DNA from: Bacteroidales bacterium
GTDB lineage: Bacteria > Bacteroidota > Bacteroidia > Bacteroidales > UBA932
Assembly (NCBI GenBank): GCA_017962925.1
Contig: JAGCUK010000010.1
Span: 1 to 34,987 of the forward strand
Direction: 5' to 3'
DNA: 34,987 nt
Shown here: positions 17,396 through 26,914 of the stretch, piece by piece
How the letters are laid out: every line of letters begins with the position of its first letter
Numbering within the stretch: position 1 is the stretch's first letter
Notes under the pieces: generated by a model
The model's input: the letters and a program-made list of their open reading frames with translations, nothing else
Databases searched by the model: none
What the model was told of the DNA's origin: nothing
Program-made: the position numbers and the translations under genes

Positions 17396-18850
17396 CTATT
17401 CGCCCCAATCGGCCGGATTTAACGGCCAGTCGTCGGTGCGGAAAGGGCCGGCGGGGATGCCGAAGTTGTTGTAGAGGCCGCCGACGGACCAGTTGCGCCA
17501 GCAATAGCGGATTGCGACGGGTTCGGGGACGGCATCGCTCCAGACAATCACCACCGCACCGCGTCTGGGATCACGCATAGCCTTGGCAGGAACGAACTTG
17601 CGGTCGGGACCGGCAATCTCGAAGCCTGGGATTTCCGCGCCCATGGGGGAGAGCCCGAGGCCGCCGACCAGCATCTCCACGAAACCCTTGCCATCGTGGA
17701 ACTCCACGATCTTGTATTTCGGAGCGACTGCATCGATGGCATCCATTCCATAGTCTTTCTGCAGCGCGAGCCAAGCCAGACGCTGCCCGACCTCCTGCTT
17801 GCGGCAAGGATGGATGGTGCCGTATTCGCCTATATCAGTGGTAGTTACGTATCCAGCGTGCTGCAGACCTTCCACGGCCTTCTGCTGGGCTTCGCATAGA
17901 TATCCGCTGTGCGTCTTCTGCCCGTTATCATAGGGATAAGGCGCGATCTGCACGCAGTAGAAAGGTGCATCCGGCACCTGGAAATCCTCCCGCATCATCT
18001 TCACATAGGAGCGCTGGAGATGCACGTACTTATCCGGCCATGCGCGGTTCTGCTCGCCTTGATACCAGATTATCCCCTTGAAAGTGAAGGGGATGAGGGG
18101 AGCGACCTGGCCGTTGTAGAGCATGCAGGGCTCGTGATGCTTGCGCTGCTTGAGAGGGCGCTTGCCGTCGAGATGCCTCAGATCCACCTCGGGGTACTCC
18201 TTCTCGAAGACCTCCCGCTTGATCCAGGTCTCGATCGCGCTGCCGCCCCAGGAGGTGACGATGATGCCCACAGGCACGTCCAGGGCATTCTGGAGGGCGT
18301 CGGCGAAGAAGTATGCGGTGGCGCTGGTGACTGCCACGGCGTTCGGGGTGTTCTTCTCCCAACTGCCTGCGCAGCTGTCCTGCACAGCGGTAGATGCCTG
18401 TTTTTTGATATTGCAGATGCGGATGGGGCGGGATGCCTTGGCGCTGACGATGTACTTGGTGCCGTCCTTGGCGGGCTGGGAGCCATAACCCTTCATCGGC
18501 ATCTCCATATTCGACTGTCCGGAAGCGAACCAGACCTCGCCGATCATCACATCATGAAGAACCGTCTTGTCGCCGTCGGAGATGGTGATTTCGTAGGGAC
18601 CGCCGGCTGAAGGAGTCTGCACTCGCACCAGCCACTTGCCGGTCTCGGAATCTGCCACGGCGTTGACCTTCTTCTTGTTCCAGGAGGTCTTGACGGTAAC
18701 CGTCTTGCCGGGCTCGGCCTTGCCGAAAATGGCCGCGGAGGTCTGCTGCTGGAGAACCATATTGTCTCCGATCACGGGCGGAAGAGTGACTTTTGCAAAG
18801 AGGCTCGAGCTCATCAGCAGGAGCGCGAAGAGGATGCTTATTTTCTTCAT
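17396..18850 (-). CDS. SGNH-type sialate O-acetylesterase family protein (SASA)
   Basis: A 484-residue predicted carbohydrate esterase of the sialate O-acetylesterase family, which removes acetyl groups from sugars such as sialic acid. A Sec signal peptide (MKKISILFALLLMSSSLFA) is followed by LPPVIGDNMVLQQQTSAAIF and a beta-sandwich. Catalytic motifs are intact: ASGQSNMEMP with S113, SWGGSAIETW, GIIWYQGEQN and GTIHPCRKQEVGQRLA with H347. Its ATG overlaps the TGA of the protease gene (ATGA at 18850-18847), so it is coupled to it. It ends 36 bases from the convergent operon. In this setting it may deacetylate glycans released from glycoprotein, but no sialidase is in the window, and other acetylated sugars are possible. 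Confidence 0.93.
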   Translation of the reverse strand: MKKISILFALLLMSSSLFAKVTLPPVIGDNMVLQQQTSAAIFGKAEPGKTVTVKTSWNKKKVNAVADSETGKWLVRVQTPSAGGPYEITISDGDKTVLHDVMIGEVWFASGQSNMEMPMKGYGSQPAKDGTKYIVSAKASRPIRICNIKKQASTAVQDSCAGSWEKNTPNAVAVTSATAYFFADALQNALDVPVGIIVTSWGGSAIETWIKREVFEKEYPEVDLRHLDGKRPLKQRKHHEPCMLYNGQVAPLIPFTFKGIIWYQGEQNRAWPDKYVHLQRSYVKMMREDFQVPDAPFYCVQIAPYPYDNGQKTHSGYLCEAQQKAVEGLQHAGYVTTTDIGEYGTIHPCRKQEVGQRLAWLALQKDYGMDAIDAVAPKYKIVEFHDGKGFVEMLVGGLGLSPMGAEIPGFEIAGPDRKFVPAKAMRDPRRGAVVIVWSDAVPEPVAIRYCWRNWSVGGLYNNFGIPAGPFRTDDWPLNPADWGE

Positions 18851-21714
18851 AATTTGTAAATTGATTTCTTGACAGAGGAATTCGGACCGGTCAGGATCAC
18901 GGTATATCGCCCGGGTGCGAGCCCGGAAACATTGATTACATAGGGATCGTAGGGATCCGGCTTGATGCTGGTGGAATACACGCTGCGTCCGGTTGAATTG
19001 TAGATCTGGATGCTCAGCTTGGAGCTGGACACCCCCTGCACCACCAATTTGTCATCTACCTGAGTGGGGTAAAGCTCGGCGATTTTGCTGCCGGGGGAGT
19101 GAGCGCTGACGCGGAAGGATGCTTCCACGGGTTCTGCAATGCCGTCGGTGGCGCTAACGCGGATGCTCCCTACGCCAGTCTTGGATGCGCTGAAACTGAG
19201 CACCGACCCTTCCAGACCGGCGTTCAGCGGGCCATCGAACGAGAGCAGCGAGAAGGTGATCTCATCCCCATCGGAATCATGGAAATAGTCCCTCAGATCC
19301 AGGGTTTCCGTGCTGCCAGAAGATATAATCTGGTCTCCTATCCCATTCAAAATTTCCGTGGGATGATTGCCTGTAAGGGAATAGTTTATATTCTGCGAGG
19401 CGGTGCCTCCGAAGCCGTCGTCGAGGGTGATGGAAGCGGTGTAATAACCCGCAGGAGCGGAATCGCCGCGGACCGTGAGCCGGTAGAGCCCGGGCCCTTC
19501 CTGAGCCCACTCTGCAGCCGGGGAGCCGGGCACAAGCGCGACGCTCAACTCATCTTCATCGGCATCGCTGCATTGAAGGAGGATGCTGGCGACGTCCCTG
19601 TATTTAAAGCTTCCCGGCATGACTCCATCCTGCTGAATTACAGGCACTTCGTTGGGGCGGATAACATAAAAGACGGTCCTGTTCTGGCTGGCTATGCCGT
19701 CGCTGACATTTGCTGTGGCCATGTAGGATCCTGCCGGGGCACCGTTGCCGTCGATTGAAAGCGTCAAGGTGCCCGCGCCATCATCCTTCCACTCAGCAGC
19801 GGCAGAACCGGAACTCAGGGTGATGTCCAGCTTGTCCCCGTCGGAATCGGAATAATTGAAGGTGAAAACTTTCTTGTCGTTATGGCACAGACTCGCCGGA
19901 GCGTAGGATTCGGGCGTTACCACGGGAGCCGCATTCTTCCTGGGCCGGATGTGGACTATGGTATTGTCGGTAGTGACGTAACGCCTTGCAGTATAGCTGA
20001 CTACTGTGAAATAGTAGTCCGTGCCGATGTTCAGGCCCTTGAATGTCTCTGTGACCCATTCCCCAGGAGTCTTGCTCCTGCCGCTGATCCTTCGTACGGT
20101 TACGGAGGAGGGGAGAGAGAAGGGGTCGGGATCCTCCAGCAGAGATGCGTCCTTGCTCATCAGAAGCAGGTTCATATAGACATTCTGCTTGCCGTATTTA
20201 TTCATGGTCCAGCTGACGTTGACATCGTCCTCGGGGGTCTGCACCGCCTCGATATCGGCCACCGCAGTCGGCATGGGTGCGTTGCTGGCATAGAGGAAGG
20301 ATCCGTACGCATCCACCAGGGGGCCTATGTTCCTGCTGTGGCTCATGGGGATATCGGTGTTGGCACCGTTGATCAGAATCTCCTTTAGCCGGTCGGGGGT
20401 GAATCCGGGACCTCCGAAGTAGGATACTATCAGCGCAGCTACTCCCGCCGCACAGGGAGATGCCTGGGAAGTACCCTGCATCTGATAATAGCTGCTGCCG
20501 ACCATAGTGCTGTAGACTTGCGGATCGGTGGTATTGGAATAGCCGCTGGCGCTGCCTCCGGGGGCGCAAAGGTCCACCCAGTCGCCGTAGTTGGTGTAGT
20601 AGGAAGATTCTCCCGCAGGGCCTATGGCGCCTATGGAAAGGTTGCCGTCATACATCGACGGCTGCGACTTGGTGCGGCTGTCGTTGCCGGCAGAGAAGAA
20701 CACCACGCCGCCCTTCATCGGCCCGGTTTGATTGCCCTTGCCGTCGGTGCCGGCGGTGCTGATGAAGTAGTCTATCGCCAGACGAGTGGTGAGGGATGTT
20801 GTGGTGGGTACCGAGGATTCGTTGTCGTACTTGAAGTTCCAGCTGTTGTTCAGGATCACCGCCCCGTGGTCCGCCGCCCAGACTATGGCGCTGTTGGTGT
20901 TGCCGCCGTCGCCTTCCACCGCGGCTATTGCCTGGCAGTCCAGGATGCGCACGCCTCCAGCTCCGTTTTTGCCTCCTGCGATGCCGCAGACGCCCTTGCC
21001 GTTGTTATTGATAGCGGCGATCACGCCCGCGACGTGCGTGCCGTGGCGCTGGGGAGTTATATTATAAGGATTGGAGGATGCTGAATTCAGGAAGGATTTG
21101 CTGCCACTGGCGCCGGCCGCGATGACGGAGTTGGCGAGGTCCGGATGATCTGCCTGCACGCCGGTGTCCACGACGCCCACAATTACATTGTTGGTGCCGC
21201 CGGTGAACTCACTCCATACGGGGGTGACGTTGAGGTCTGCACCAGCAACGAACTTCGAATTCAAGCTTCCGTCGTTGTAAAGATGCCACTGGCGGTTGGC
21301 GTAAGGATCATTGAAGGGGATGGCATCGGGCACCGCTCTGGGGCAGGGCTCTGCATGCAGGACCCCTGGAATGGCCAGAAGGTTTTCGCCAGCCTTAGTG
21401 GAAGTTGTTGATTCATCGATAGTTACATTGTAGATTCGATGCAAACCGAAGGCTCTGTGACGCTCTTCGAATTCAGAATCTTCCGGGAAAGCACGCTCCA
21501 GCGACATACCCTCGGGAACGGCAAGTTCCCCACGCTCGAAAGAGGCCGCCGCATCGTCAGAGAGTTCTATCGTGAGGGCGGGAAGTTTTGGCTCTGAAAT
21601 GATGTTTTCCTTTGCATTTTGATCAGAATTCAAAGTAGGAAACTCATCATTCAAAGCGCAACTCACGAGGAGTAGGGATAAGGCTAAAATGAGGTATGTT
21701 TTTAAGCGTGCCAT
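18847..21714 (-). CDS. S8 subtilisin-like protease lipoprotein with C-terminal T9SS-type sorting domain
   Basis: A 955-residue predicted secreted serine protease. It starts with a lipoprotein signal (LILALSLLLVSC, C19), then a propeptide-like region to about residue 150. The S8 domain spans about 150-470 with a complete triad: D183 in VGVVDTGVQ, H224 in RHGTHVAG, S416 in MQGTSQASP, and oxyanion Asn in FFSAGND. An FN3-like stretch follows, then three Ig/cadherin-like repeats with DSDGD or DADED motifs, and a final ~75-residue domain (ELYPTQVDDKLVV, NSTGRSVYS, SGLAPGRYTVIL, SVKKSIYKL) that matches type A T9SS sorting domains. Its TGA overlaps the esterase ATG. No clear promoter was found in the 96-base divergent gap. 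Likely role: surface cleavage of a glycoprotein or partner protein. Confidence 0.93.
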   Translation of the reverse strand: MARLKTYLILALSLLLVSCALNDEFPTLNSDQNAKENIISEPKLPALTIELSDDAAASFERGELAVPEGMSLERAFPEDSEFEERHRAFGLHRIYNVTIDESTTSTKAGENLLAIPGVLHAEPCPRAVPDAIPFNDPYANRQWHLYNDGSLNSKFVAGADLNVTPVWSEFTGGTNNVIVGVVDTGVQADHPDLANSVIAAGASGSKSFLNSASSNPYNITPQRHGTHVAGVIAAINNNGKGVCGIAGGKNGAGGVRILDCQAIAAVEGDGGNTNSAIVWAADHGAVILNNSWNFKYDNESSVPTTTSLTTRLAIDYFISTAGTDGKGNQTGPMKGGVVFFSAGNDSRTKSQPSMYDGNLSIGAIGPAGESSYYTNYGDWVDLCAPGGSASGYSNTTDPQVYSTMVGSSYYQMQGTSQASPCAAGVAALIVSYFGGPGFTPDRLKEILINGANTDIPMSHSRNIGPLVDAYGSFLYASNAPMPTAVADIEAVQTPEDDVNVSWTMNKYGKQNVYMNLLLMSKDASLLEDPDPFSLPSSVTVRRISGRSKTPGEWVTETFKGLNIGTDYYFTVVSYTARRYVTTDNTIVHIRPRKNAAPVVTPESYAPASLCHNDKKVFTFNYSDSDGDKLDITLSSGSAAAEWKDDGAGTLTLSIDGNGAPAGSYMATANVSDGIASQNRTVFYVIRPNEVPVIQQDGVMPGSFKYRDVASILLQCSDADEDELSVALVPGSPAAEWAQEGPGLYRLTVRGDSAPAGYYTASITLDDGFGGTASQNINYSLTGNHPTEILNGIGDQIISSGSTETLDLRDYFHDSDGDEITFSLLSFDGPLNAGLEGSVLSFSASKTGVGSIRVSATDGIAEPVEASFRVSAHSPGSKIAELYPTQVDDKLVVQGVSSSKLSIQIYNSTGRSVYSTSIKPDPYDPYVINVSGLAPGRYTVILTGPNSSVKKSIYKL

Positions 21715-21727
21715 TTATTACGTTTCG

Positions 21728-21759
21728 GTTGCAATGTTACGAAATAATACTTATATTTG
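21728..21759 (+). promoter_or_regulatory. Bacteroides-type promoter for the second susC/susD operon
   Basis: GTTG (21728-21731), 20 bases, then TATATTTG (21752-21759) matches TTTG-N19-21-TAnnTTTG with a perfect -7 box and one mismatch in the -33 box. It lies in the 96-base divergent gap before the susC-like ATG at 21811 and leaves a leader of about 45 bases. Confidence 0.65.
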
Positions 21760-21774
21760 AAAGCATTTTTTGTA

Positions 21775-21788
21775 ATGCGCGAACGCAT
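21775..21788 (+). repeat. Small inverted repeat in the leader of the second susC
   Basis: ATGCG (21775-21779) and CGCAT (21784-21788) pair around a CGAA loop, 22 bases before the start codon. It is short but GC-rich, and sits in the leader just as the larger inverted repeat does in the first susC operon. It may affect translation; chance is also possible. Confidence 0.35.
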
Positions 21789-21810
21789 ATAACCAACTAA
21801 AGTTTAATTT

Positions 21811-24800
21811 ATGCCAAGGAGATTATTCTCATTCTTGTTCGTCCTCCTGATAATGCCCGCAGTGGCATTCGCACAGTCCCGCAACGTTCGCGGCGTAGTG
21901 TTCGAGGACGAAACCGGCCAGCCGCTCCCCGGAGCAACGGTGTCCATCGAGGGCACGACCCGAGGCGCAATCGCCGACTTAGATGGTTCGTTCGAGATTG
22001 CCAACGTGAAGCCTACCGACAAACTCAAGGTCGAGTTTGCCGGCAAGGAGACGTTGATTGTCCCCGTGAACGACCAGAAGAACTTTATGTTCAAGCTGAA
22101 AGACCAGGCCAATGAGCTGGAGGGAACCACGATCGTAGCTTTCGGTACGCAGAAGAAGGAAAGCGTCATCGGTTCCATTTCCACCATCGATGTGGCCACG
22201 CTGAAGGTGCCTTCCAGCAACCTTACCACCGCTCTCGCGGGTAACGTTGCGGGTGTTATCGCCTATCAGCGTTCCGGTGAGCCCGGTCAGGACAACGCAG
22301 ACTTCTTCGTTCGAGGCATCACCACTTTCGGTGCCAACACGAGCCCTCTGATCCTGATCGACAATATCGAGCTGACCACCACCGACCTTGCCCGCCTCCA
22401 GCCGGACGATATCGCCAGCTTCTCCATCATGAAGGATGCTACCGCAACCGCCCTCTACGGCGCCCGCGGTGCAAACGGCGTTATCTACGTGACCACCAAG
22501 CGCGGTCAGGAAGGCCCTGCGAACATCTTCGCCCGTGTGGAAACTTCGATCTCCGAGCCCACCTCCAACATCGAACTGGCGGATCCGGTCACCTATATGA
22601 GGGCCTACAACGAGGCAATATCCACCCGTGACCCCCTCGGAGAACTGAAGTACAGTTTCGACAAGATCGAGCAGACCGGAAAGCCCGGCGCCAACCGCAT
22701 AATCTATCCCGCCAACGACTGGTACGACATGCTCTTCAAGAAGCGCGCTACCAGCTACCGCGCCAACGTTTCCGCAAAGGGTGGCGGCAAGGTAGCAAGA
22801 TACTATGTGGCAGGTGCGTTCACCGAGGATACTGGTATCCTGAAGGTGGACAAGCGCAACTCCTTCAACAACAATATCGACCAGAAGACCTACACCCTGC
22901 GTTCCAACATAGATATCAACATCACCCCCACCACCAAGCTGGCTGTCCGCCTCACCGGTAACTTCACCGACTACACGGGCCCGCTGAACGGTGGTGATGC
23001 CGTCTACAAGCAGGTCGTGCACTCCGATCCCGTGCTCTTCCCGGCCTATTATCCTTCGGACGATGAGCACGTGGGCATCCAGCACATCATGTTCGGTAAC
23101 TACGACACCGGCAACTATTCCAACCCTTACGCCGACATGGTCCGCGGATACCGCGACACCCAGCGTTCCCAGATGATTGCCGCAGTCGAGCTCAACCAGG
23201 ATCTGGATTTCATCACCAAGGGTTTGAAGTTCATGACGCTCTTCAACCTCACCAGGCTTTCTTACTGGCAGGTCAGCCGTTACTTCTCTCCTTATTGGTA
23301 TATGCTCGACAGGTACGACTCCTACACCGGAGAGTACCACATCCAGCGCATCAATGACACTGGTACGGACTACCTGCAGTACAATGAAGGCCAGAAGACC
23401 ATCACCAACACGATGTACTCAGAGAGCCGTCTCAACTACGCCCGCGAGTTCGGGCGCAGCGATGTTACCGGCCTTCTGGTTCTCACCGCCCGTGAGCAGT
23501 TGAATGCAAACGCAGGTTCCCTTCAGTTGTCGCTGCCTTCCCGCAACGCCGGCCTGTCCGGGCGTTTTACCTATGGCTGGGACAAAAAATACTTCGCGGA
23601 GTTCAACTTCGGTTACAACGGTTCCGAGCGCTTCCACCAGAGCCACCGCTGGGGTTTCTTCCCCTCCGCTGGTCTTGCATGGGTGATATCGAACGAAAAG
23701 TTCTTCCAGCCCCTCACGAAATATGTACACAACCTCAAACTTCGTGCATCCTACGGTCTTGTGGGTAACGACAACATCGGTTCTTCGTCCAACCGTTTCT
23801 ACTATCTTTCCCAGACCAATATGAACGATGGAGGTCGCGCCGCCTGGTTCGGAGAGTTCCGCGGGAATTCCTTCAACGGCATCAGCGTTTCCCGTTATGC
23901 CAACGAGGCCATCACCTGGGAGAAGTCCTACAAAGCCAACTACGCGGTAGAACTCGGGCTGTTCAAGAAACTGGACATCATCGCCGAGTACTTCACCGAG
24001 CACCGCACCGATATATTCATGACCCGTGCGGACGTGCCTGAGACAATGGGTCTCGAAGCAGCTATCTCCGCCAACATCGGTGAGGCCACCGCACACGGTA
24101 TCGACATCCAGGCAGATTACAAGCACGTGATCAATAAAGACTTCTGGATGTCCGCCCGTGGCAATTTCACCTATTCATCCAGCAAGTACCTGGTTTATGA
24201 GGAGCCCCAGTACAAGGAGCCATGGCGTATGCATGCAGGGTATTCCCTCAAGCAGAGATGGGGATATATCGCAGAGCGCCTCTTCATCGACGACGAAGAA
24301 GCGGCCAACTCTCCTTCGCAGCAGTCCTTCGGCAGCCAGTACGGCGGCGGTGACATCAAGTACACCGACGTCAACGGCGACGGTGTCATCACCGAAGCCG
24401 ACATGGTGCCTATCGGATTGCCGACCTCTCCTGAAATCATCTACGGATTCGGTTATTCCCTCGGATACCGCGGGTTCGACTTCTCCGTATTCTTCCAGGG
24501 TCTTGCCAACGAGAGCTTCTGGATCGATGCATCCACGAACTACAATCCTTCAGCCAACATTGCAGGTACGGCTCCGTTCGTGAACAACACCCAGCTTCTC
24601 AAGGCTTATGCCGACAGCCACTGGAGCGAGGACAACCGCGACATCTACGCCCTCTGGCCCCGCTACAGCGCATATTCCAACTACAACAACTCCGCAGTGA
24701 GCACCTGGTGGATGCGCGACGGCGCCTTCCTCCGCCTCAAGCAGTTGGAGTTCGGATACACCCTGCCTTACAAGCTCACGAAGAAGGCCCGCATCGAGAA

Positions 24801-24939
24801 TATGCGTGTCTACTTCCAGGGCAACAACCTCCTGTGCTGGAGCCGCTTCAAACTCTGGGATCCCGAACTTGCGGATACCGGGCTCAACTATCCTATCCAG
24901 CGCACGTTCAATATCGGTGTCCATCTAACCTTTAAATAG
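21811..24939 (+). CDS. SusC/RagA-family TonB-dependent outer-membrane transporter
   Basis: A 1042-residue TonB-dependent importer. Residues 1-22 are a Sec signal peptide (MPRRLFSFLFVLLIMPAVAF then AQ). A carboxypeptidase-regulatory-like domain covers about 23-100 (GVVFEDETGQPLPGATVSIE, ADLDGSFEI). The SusC box variant TIVAFG is at 107-112. The plug contains FFVRGITTFGANTSPLILID, FSIMKDATATALYGARGANG and VIYVTTKRG. The barrel ends IGVHLTFK. It diverges from the first susC-like protein throughout, so the two pairs are not a recent duplication and probably recognise different ligands. The susD-like ATG follows its TAG by eight bases. The operon promoter is directly upstream. No defect seen. Confidence 0.96.
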   Translation: MPRRLFSFLFVLLIMPAVAFAQSRNVRGVVFEDETGQPLPGATVSIEGTTRGAIADLDGSFEIANVKPTDKLKVEFAGKETLIVPVNDQKNFMFKLKDQANELEGTTIVAFGTQKKESVIGSISTIDVATLKVPSSNLTTALAGNVAGVIAYQRSGEPGQDNADFFVRGITTFGANTSPLILIDNIELTTTDLARLQPDDIASFSIMKDATATALYGARGANGVIYVTTKRGQEGPANIFARVETSISEPTSNIELADPVTYMRAYNEAISTRDPLGELKYSFDKIEQTGKPGANRIIYPANDWYDMLFKKRATSYRANVSAKGGGKVARYYVAGAFTEDTGILKVDKRNSFNNNIDQKTYTLRSNIDINITPTTKLAVRLTGNFTDYTGPLNGGDAVYKQVVHSDPVLFPAYYPSDDEHVGIQHIMFGNYDTGNYSNPYADMVRGYRDTQRSQMIAAVELNQDLDFITKGLKFMTLFNLTRLSYWQVSRYFSPYWYMLDRYDSYTGEYHIQRINDTGTDYLQYNEGQKTITNTMYSESRLNYAREFGRSDVTGLLVLTAREQLNANAGSLQLSLPSRNAGLSGRFTYGWDKKYFAEFNFGYNGSERFHQSHRWGFFPSAGLAWVISNEKFFQPLTKYVHNLKLRASYGLVGNDNIGSSSNRFYYLSQTNMNDGGRAAWFGEFRGNSFNGISVSRYANEAITWEKSYKANYAVELGLFKKLDIIAEYFTEHRTDIFMTRADVPETMGLEAAISANIGEATAHGIDIQADYKHVINKDFWMSARGNFTYSSSKYLVYEEPQYKEPWRMHAGYSLKQRWGYIAERLFIDDEEAANSPSQQSFGSQYGGGDIKYTDVNGDGVITEADMVPIGLPTSPEIIYGFGYSLGYRGFDFSVFFQGLANESFWIDASTNYNPSANIAGTAPFVNNTQLLKAYADSHWSEDNRDIYALWPRYSAYSNYNNSAVSTWWMRDGAFLRLKQLEFGYTLPYKLTKKARIENMRVYFQGNNLLCWSRFKLWDPELADTGLNYPIQRTFNIGVHLTFK

Positions 24940-24947
24940 TGTCAGCC

Positions 24948-26897
24948 ATGCGTAAATTGATTGTAAAGATTTCTTTGATCCTTGCGGTTGCCGGCACTTT
25001 TATCGGTGCCCAATCCTGTAACGGGTTCCTCAATGTGGTGCCGGACGACGGTGTGCCTCGTATCGATATGGCATTCAACCTCCGTTCCACCGCAATCCGC
25101 TACCTCGGAACCTGCTATTCCTTCATGCCCCAAGATGGCAACGTGGCCGGAGACCCTGCAATGCTCACCGGCGACGAACTCTGGGACCTTGTGGGACGTA
25201 TCGTTTCCAACACCAGTGCCCGCGTTCCCAATTCCCTCTTCCAGATTGCCCGCGGCTTCCAGTCCGCATCCAACGTCCGCGCCAACGACTGGGCGGAAAT
25301 GTATAAAGGTATTCGCGCGTGCGACATTCTCGTGGAGAATATCGACAACGTGCCGGATATGACTTACGAAGAGAAGGAGCAGTGGAAGGCGGAAGCCACT
25401 TTCCTCAAGGCATATTACCACTTCCACCTGATCCGCAAGTGGGGTCCTATTCCGATTATCCGCGAAAGCCTTCCTATCGACTCCGATATGGAATCCGTGC
25501 GCGTGTATCGCGAAAATATCGACACCTGCTTCAACTTCGTTCTGCGTCTTCTGGACCAGGCGATGGACAGGCTTCCCCTGCATCCGGAGTCTTCCGACTG
25601 GAACGGGCGCATCACCAAGCCCATCTGCGCCGCACTAAAGGCAAAGGTGGCCGTGTATGCCGCCAGCCCTCTTTTCAACGGCAACGAAGAAGAGGCCGCC
25701 CTTGTGGACAATCAGGGCCGGCAGCTCTTCCCCTCCAAGGTTGAATACGAGAGGGTGGAGCGTTGGGAATATGCCCTAGAAGCCTGCAAGAAGGCAATCG
25801 AGATCTGCGATGAGGCCAATATCCAGCTGTATGACGGCAAGGACATTTCCTACAGGATGACCGACTCGCTCAAGACCACCCTCACCCTTCGAAATGCATT
25901 CAACCAGCGCTGGAACAGCGAGCTTATTTGGGGCAACACCCAGTCGAGTTCAGCCGCCTTGACTGCCTTCCAGCAGTGGACCATGCCGAATATGACCGAC
26001 AACCCCCATACCACGGGCGGTTACCGTTTCATCGGCGTTCCAATGAAGATTGTGGACCAGTTCTATACGAACAACGGTCTGCCAATCGCCAACGACCTCC
26101 AGTGGGAGGGAGTCAATACCCAGGCCCTCAGGGAGGTTACTGCCGATTATAACTACTATCTCGAAGAGCGCTATACCACGGTAGAGCAGAATTTCAACCG
26201 CGAACCCCGTTTCTATGCCTTCCTGGGCTTCGACGGCGGCAAGTGGCTGGGAGAACTCTCCAACTATAACGACCTTCAGCCAGAAGCTGTGTTGGCTGTC
26301 AACTGCCGCAACGGCGGACATGAGGGCAAATCCGGCGGTGAGGTCGGCCCCGTTACGGGCTACTTCGCCAAGAAACTGTATCCTCTTGCCTGCAACTTCA
26401 CCGGCAGCAATGCCTTCACCTCATACTGGTATCCCTGGCCCATCATCCGCCTTACAGATCTCTATCTGCTCTATGCAGAAGCCATCAACGAGGCTGAAGG
26501 CCCCAGCGGAATGCACAGCGCAGACCTTTACAAGTGCCTGAATGCCATCCGCACCCGCGCCGGCATACCTGAAGTGAAGGATGCCTGGGACAACTACAGC
26601 AACAATCCCGGATACTATGCCACGCAGTATGGCATGCGCTCCATAATCCACAGGGAACGCTCCATCGAGCTCTGCTTCGAGAGCGAGCGCTACTGGGACA
26701 TCCGCCGTTGGAAAGAGGCTCCCAATGAGTACCAGAAGGGTATCTACGGATACACTACGGTTGGTAGCTCTCCCGAAGACTACTACGTCAAGAAACTGAT
26801 TGCCACGCAGACTTTCGGTCTCAAGGATTACTTCTGGCCCATCTACACTTACTATCTGGACCGCAATCCTAATCTTGTTCAGAATCTGGGTTGGTAA
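24948..26897 (+). CDS. SusD/RagB-family glycan-binding lipoprotein
   Basis: A 649-residue SusD-like surface lipoprotein, partner of the preceding SusC. The ATG at 24948 is chosen over an in-frame GTG at 24939, which would overlap the susC stop. It starts MRKLIVKISLILAVAGTFIG with lipobox AQSC, then NGFLNVVPDDGVPRIDMAFN. Typical family regions are KAEATFLKAYYHFHLIRKWG and PIPIIRESLP, AKVAVYAASPLFNG, WPIIRLTDLYLLYAEAINEA, LNAIRTRAGIPEV and HRERSIELCFESERYWDIRR near the C-terminus. The length is slightly above the family average. The next lipoprotein gene starts 17 bases after the stop. Ligand unknown. Confidence 0.96.
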   Translation: MRKLIVKISLILAVAGTFIGAQSCNGFLNVVPDDGVPRIDMAFNLRSTAIRYLGTCYSFMPQDGNVAGDPAMLTGDELWDLVGRIVSNTSARVPNSLFQIARGFQSASNVRANDWAEMYKGIRACDILVENIDNVPDMTYEEKEQWKAEATFLKAYYHFHLIRKWGPIPIIRESLPIDSDMESVRVYRENIDTCFNFVLRLLDQAMDRLPLHPESSDWNGRITKPICAALKAKVAVYAASPLFNGNEEEAALVDNQGRQLFPSKVEYERVERWEYALEACKKAIEICDEANIQLYDGKDISYRMTDSLKTTLTLRNAFNQRWNSELIWGNTQSSSAALTAFQQWTMPNMTDNPHTTGGYRFIGVPMKIVDQFYTNNGLPIANDLQWEGVNTQALREVTADYNYYLEERYTTVEQNFNREPRFYAFLGFDGGKWLGELSNYNDLQPEAVLAVNCRNGGHEGKSGGEVGPVTGYFAKKLYPLACNFTGSNAFTSYWYPWPIIRLTDLYLLYAEAINEAEGPSGMHSADLYKCLNAIRTRAGIPEVKDAWDNYSNNPGYYATQYGMRSIIHRERSIELCFESERYWDIRRWKEAPNEYQKGIYGYTTVGSSPEDYYVKKLIATQTFGLKDYFWPIYTYYLDRNPNLVQNLGW

Positions 26898-26914
26898 ACT
26901 ATTATAATATAGGT

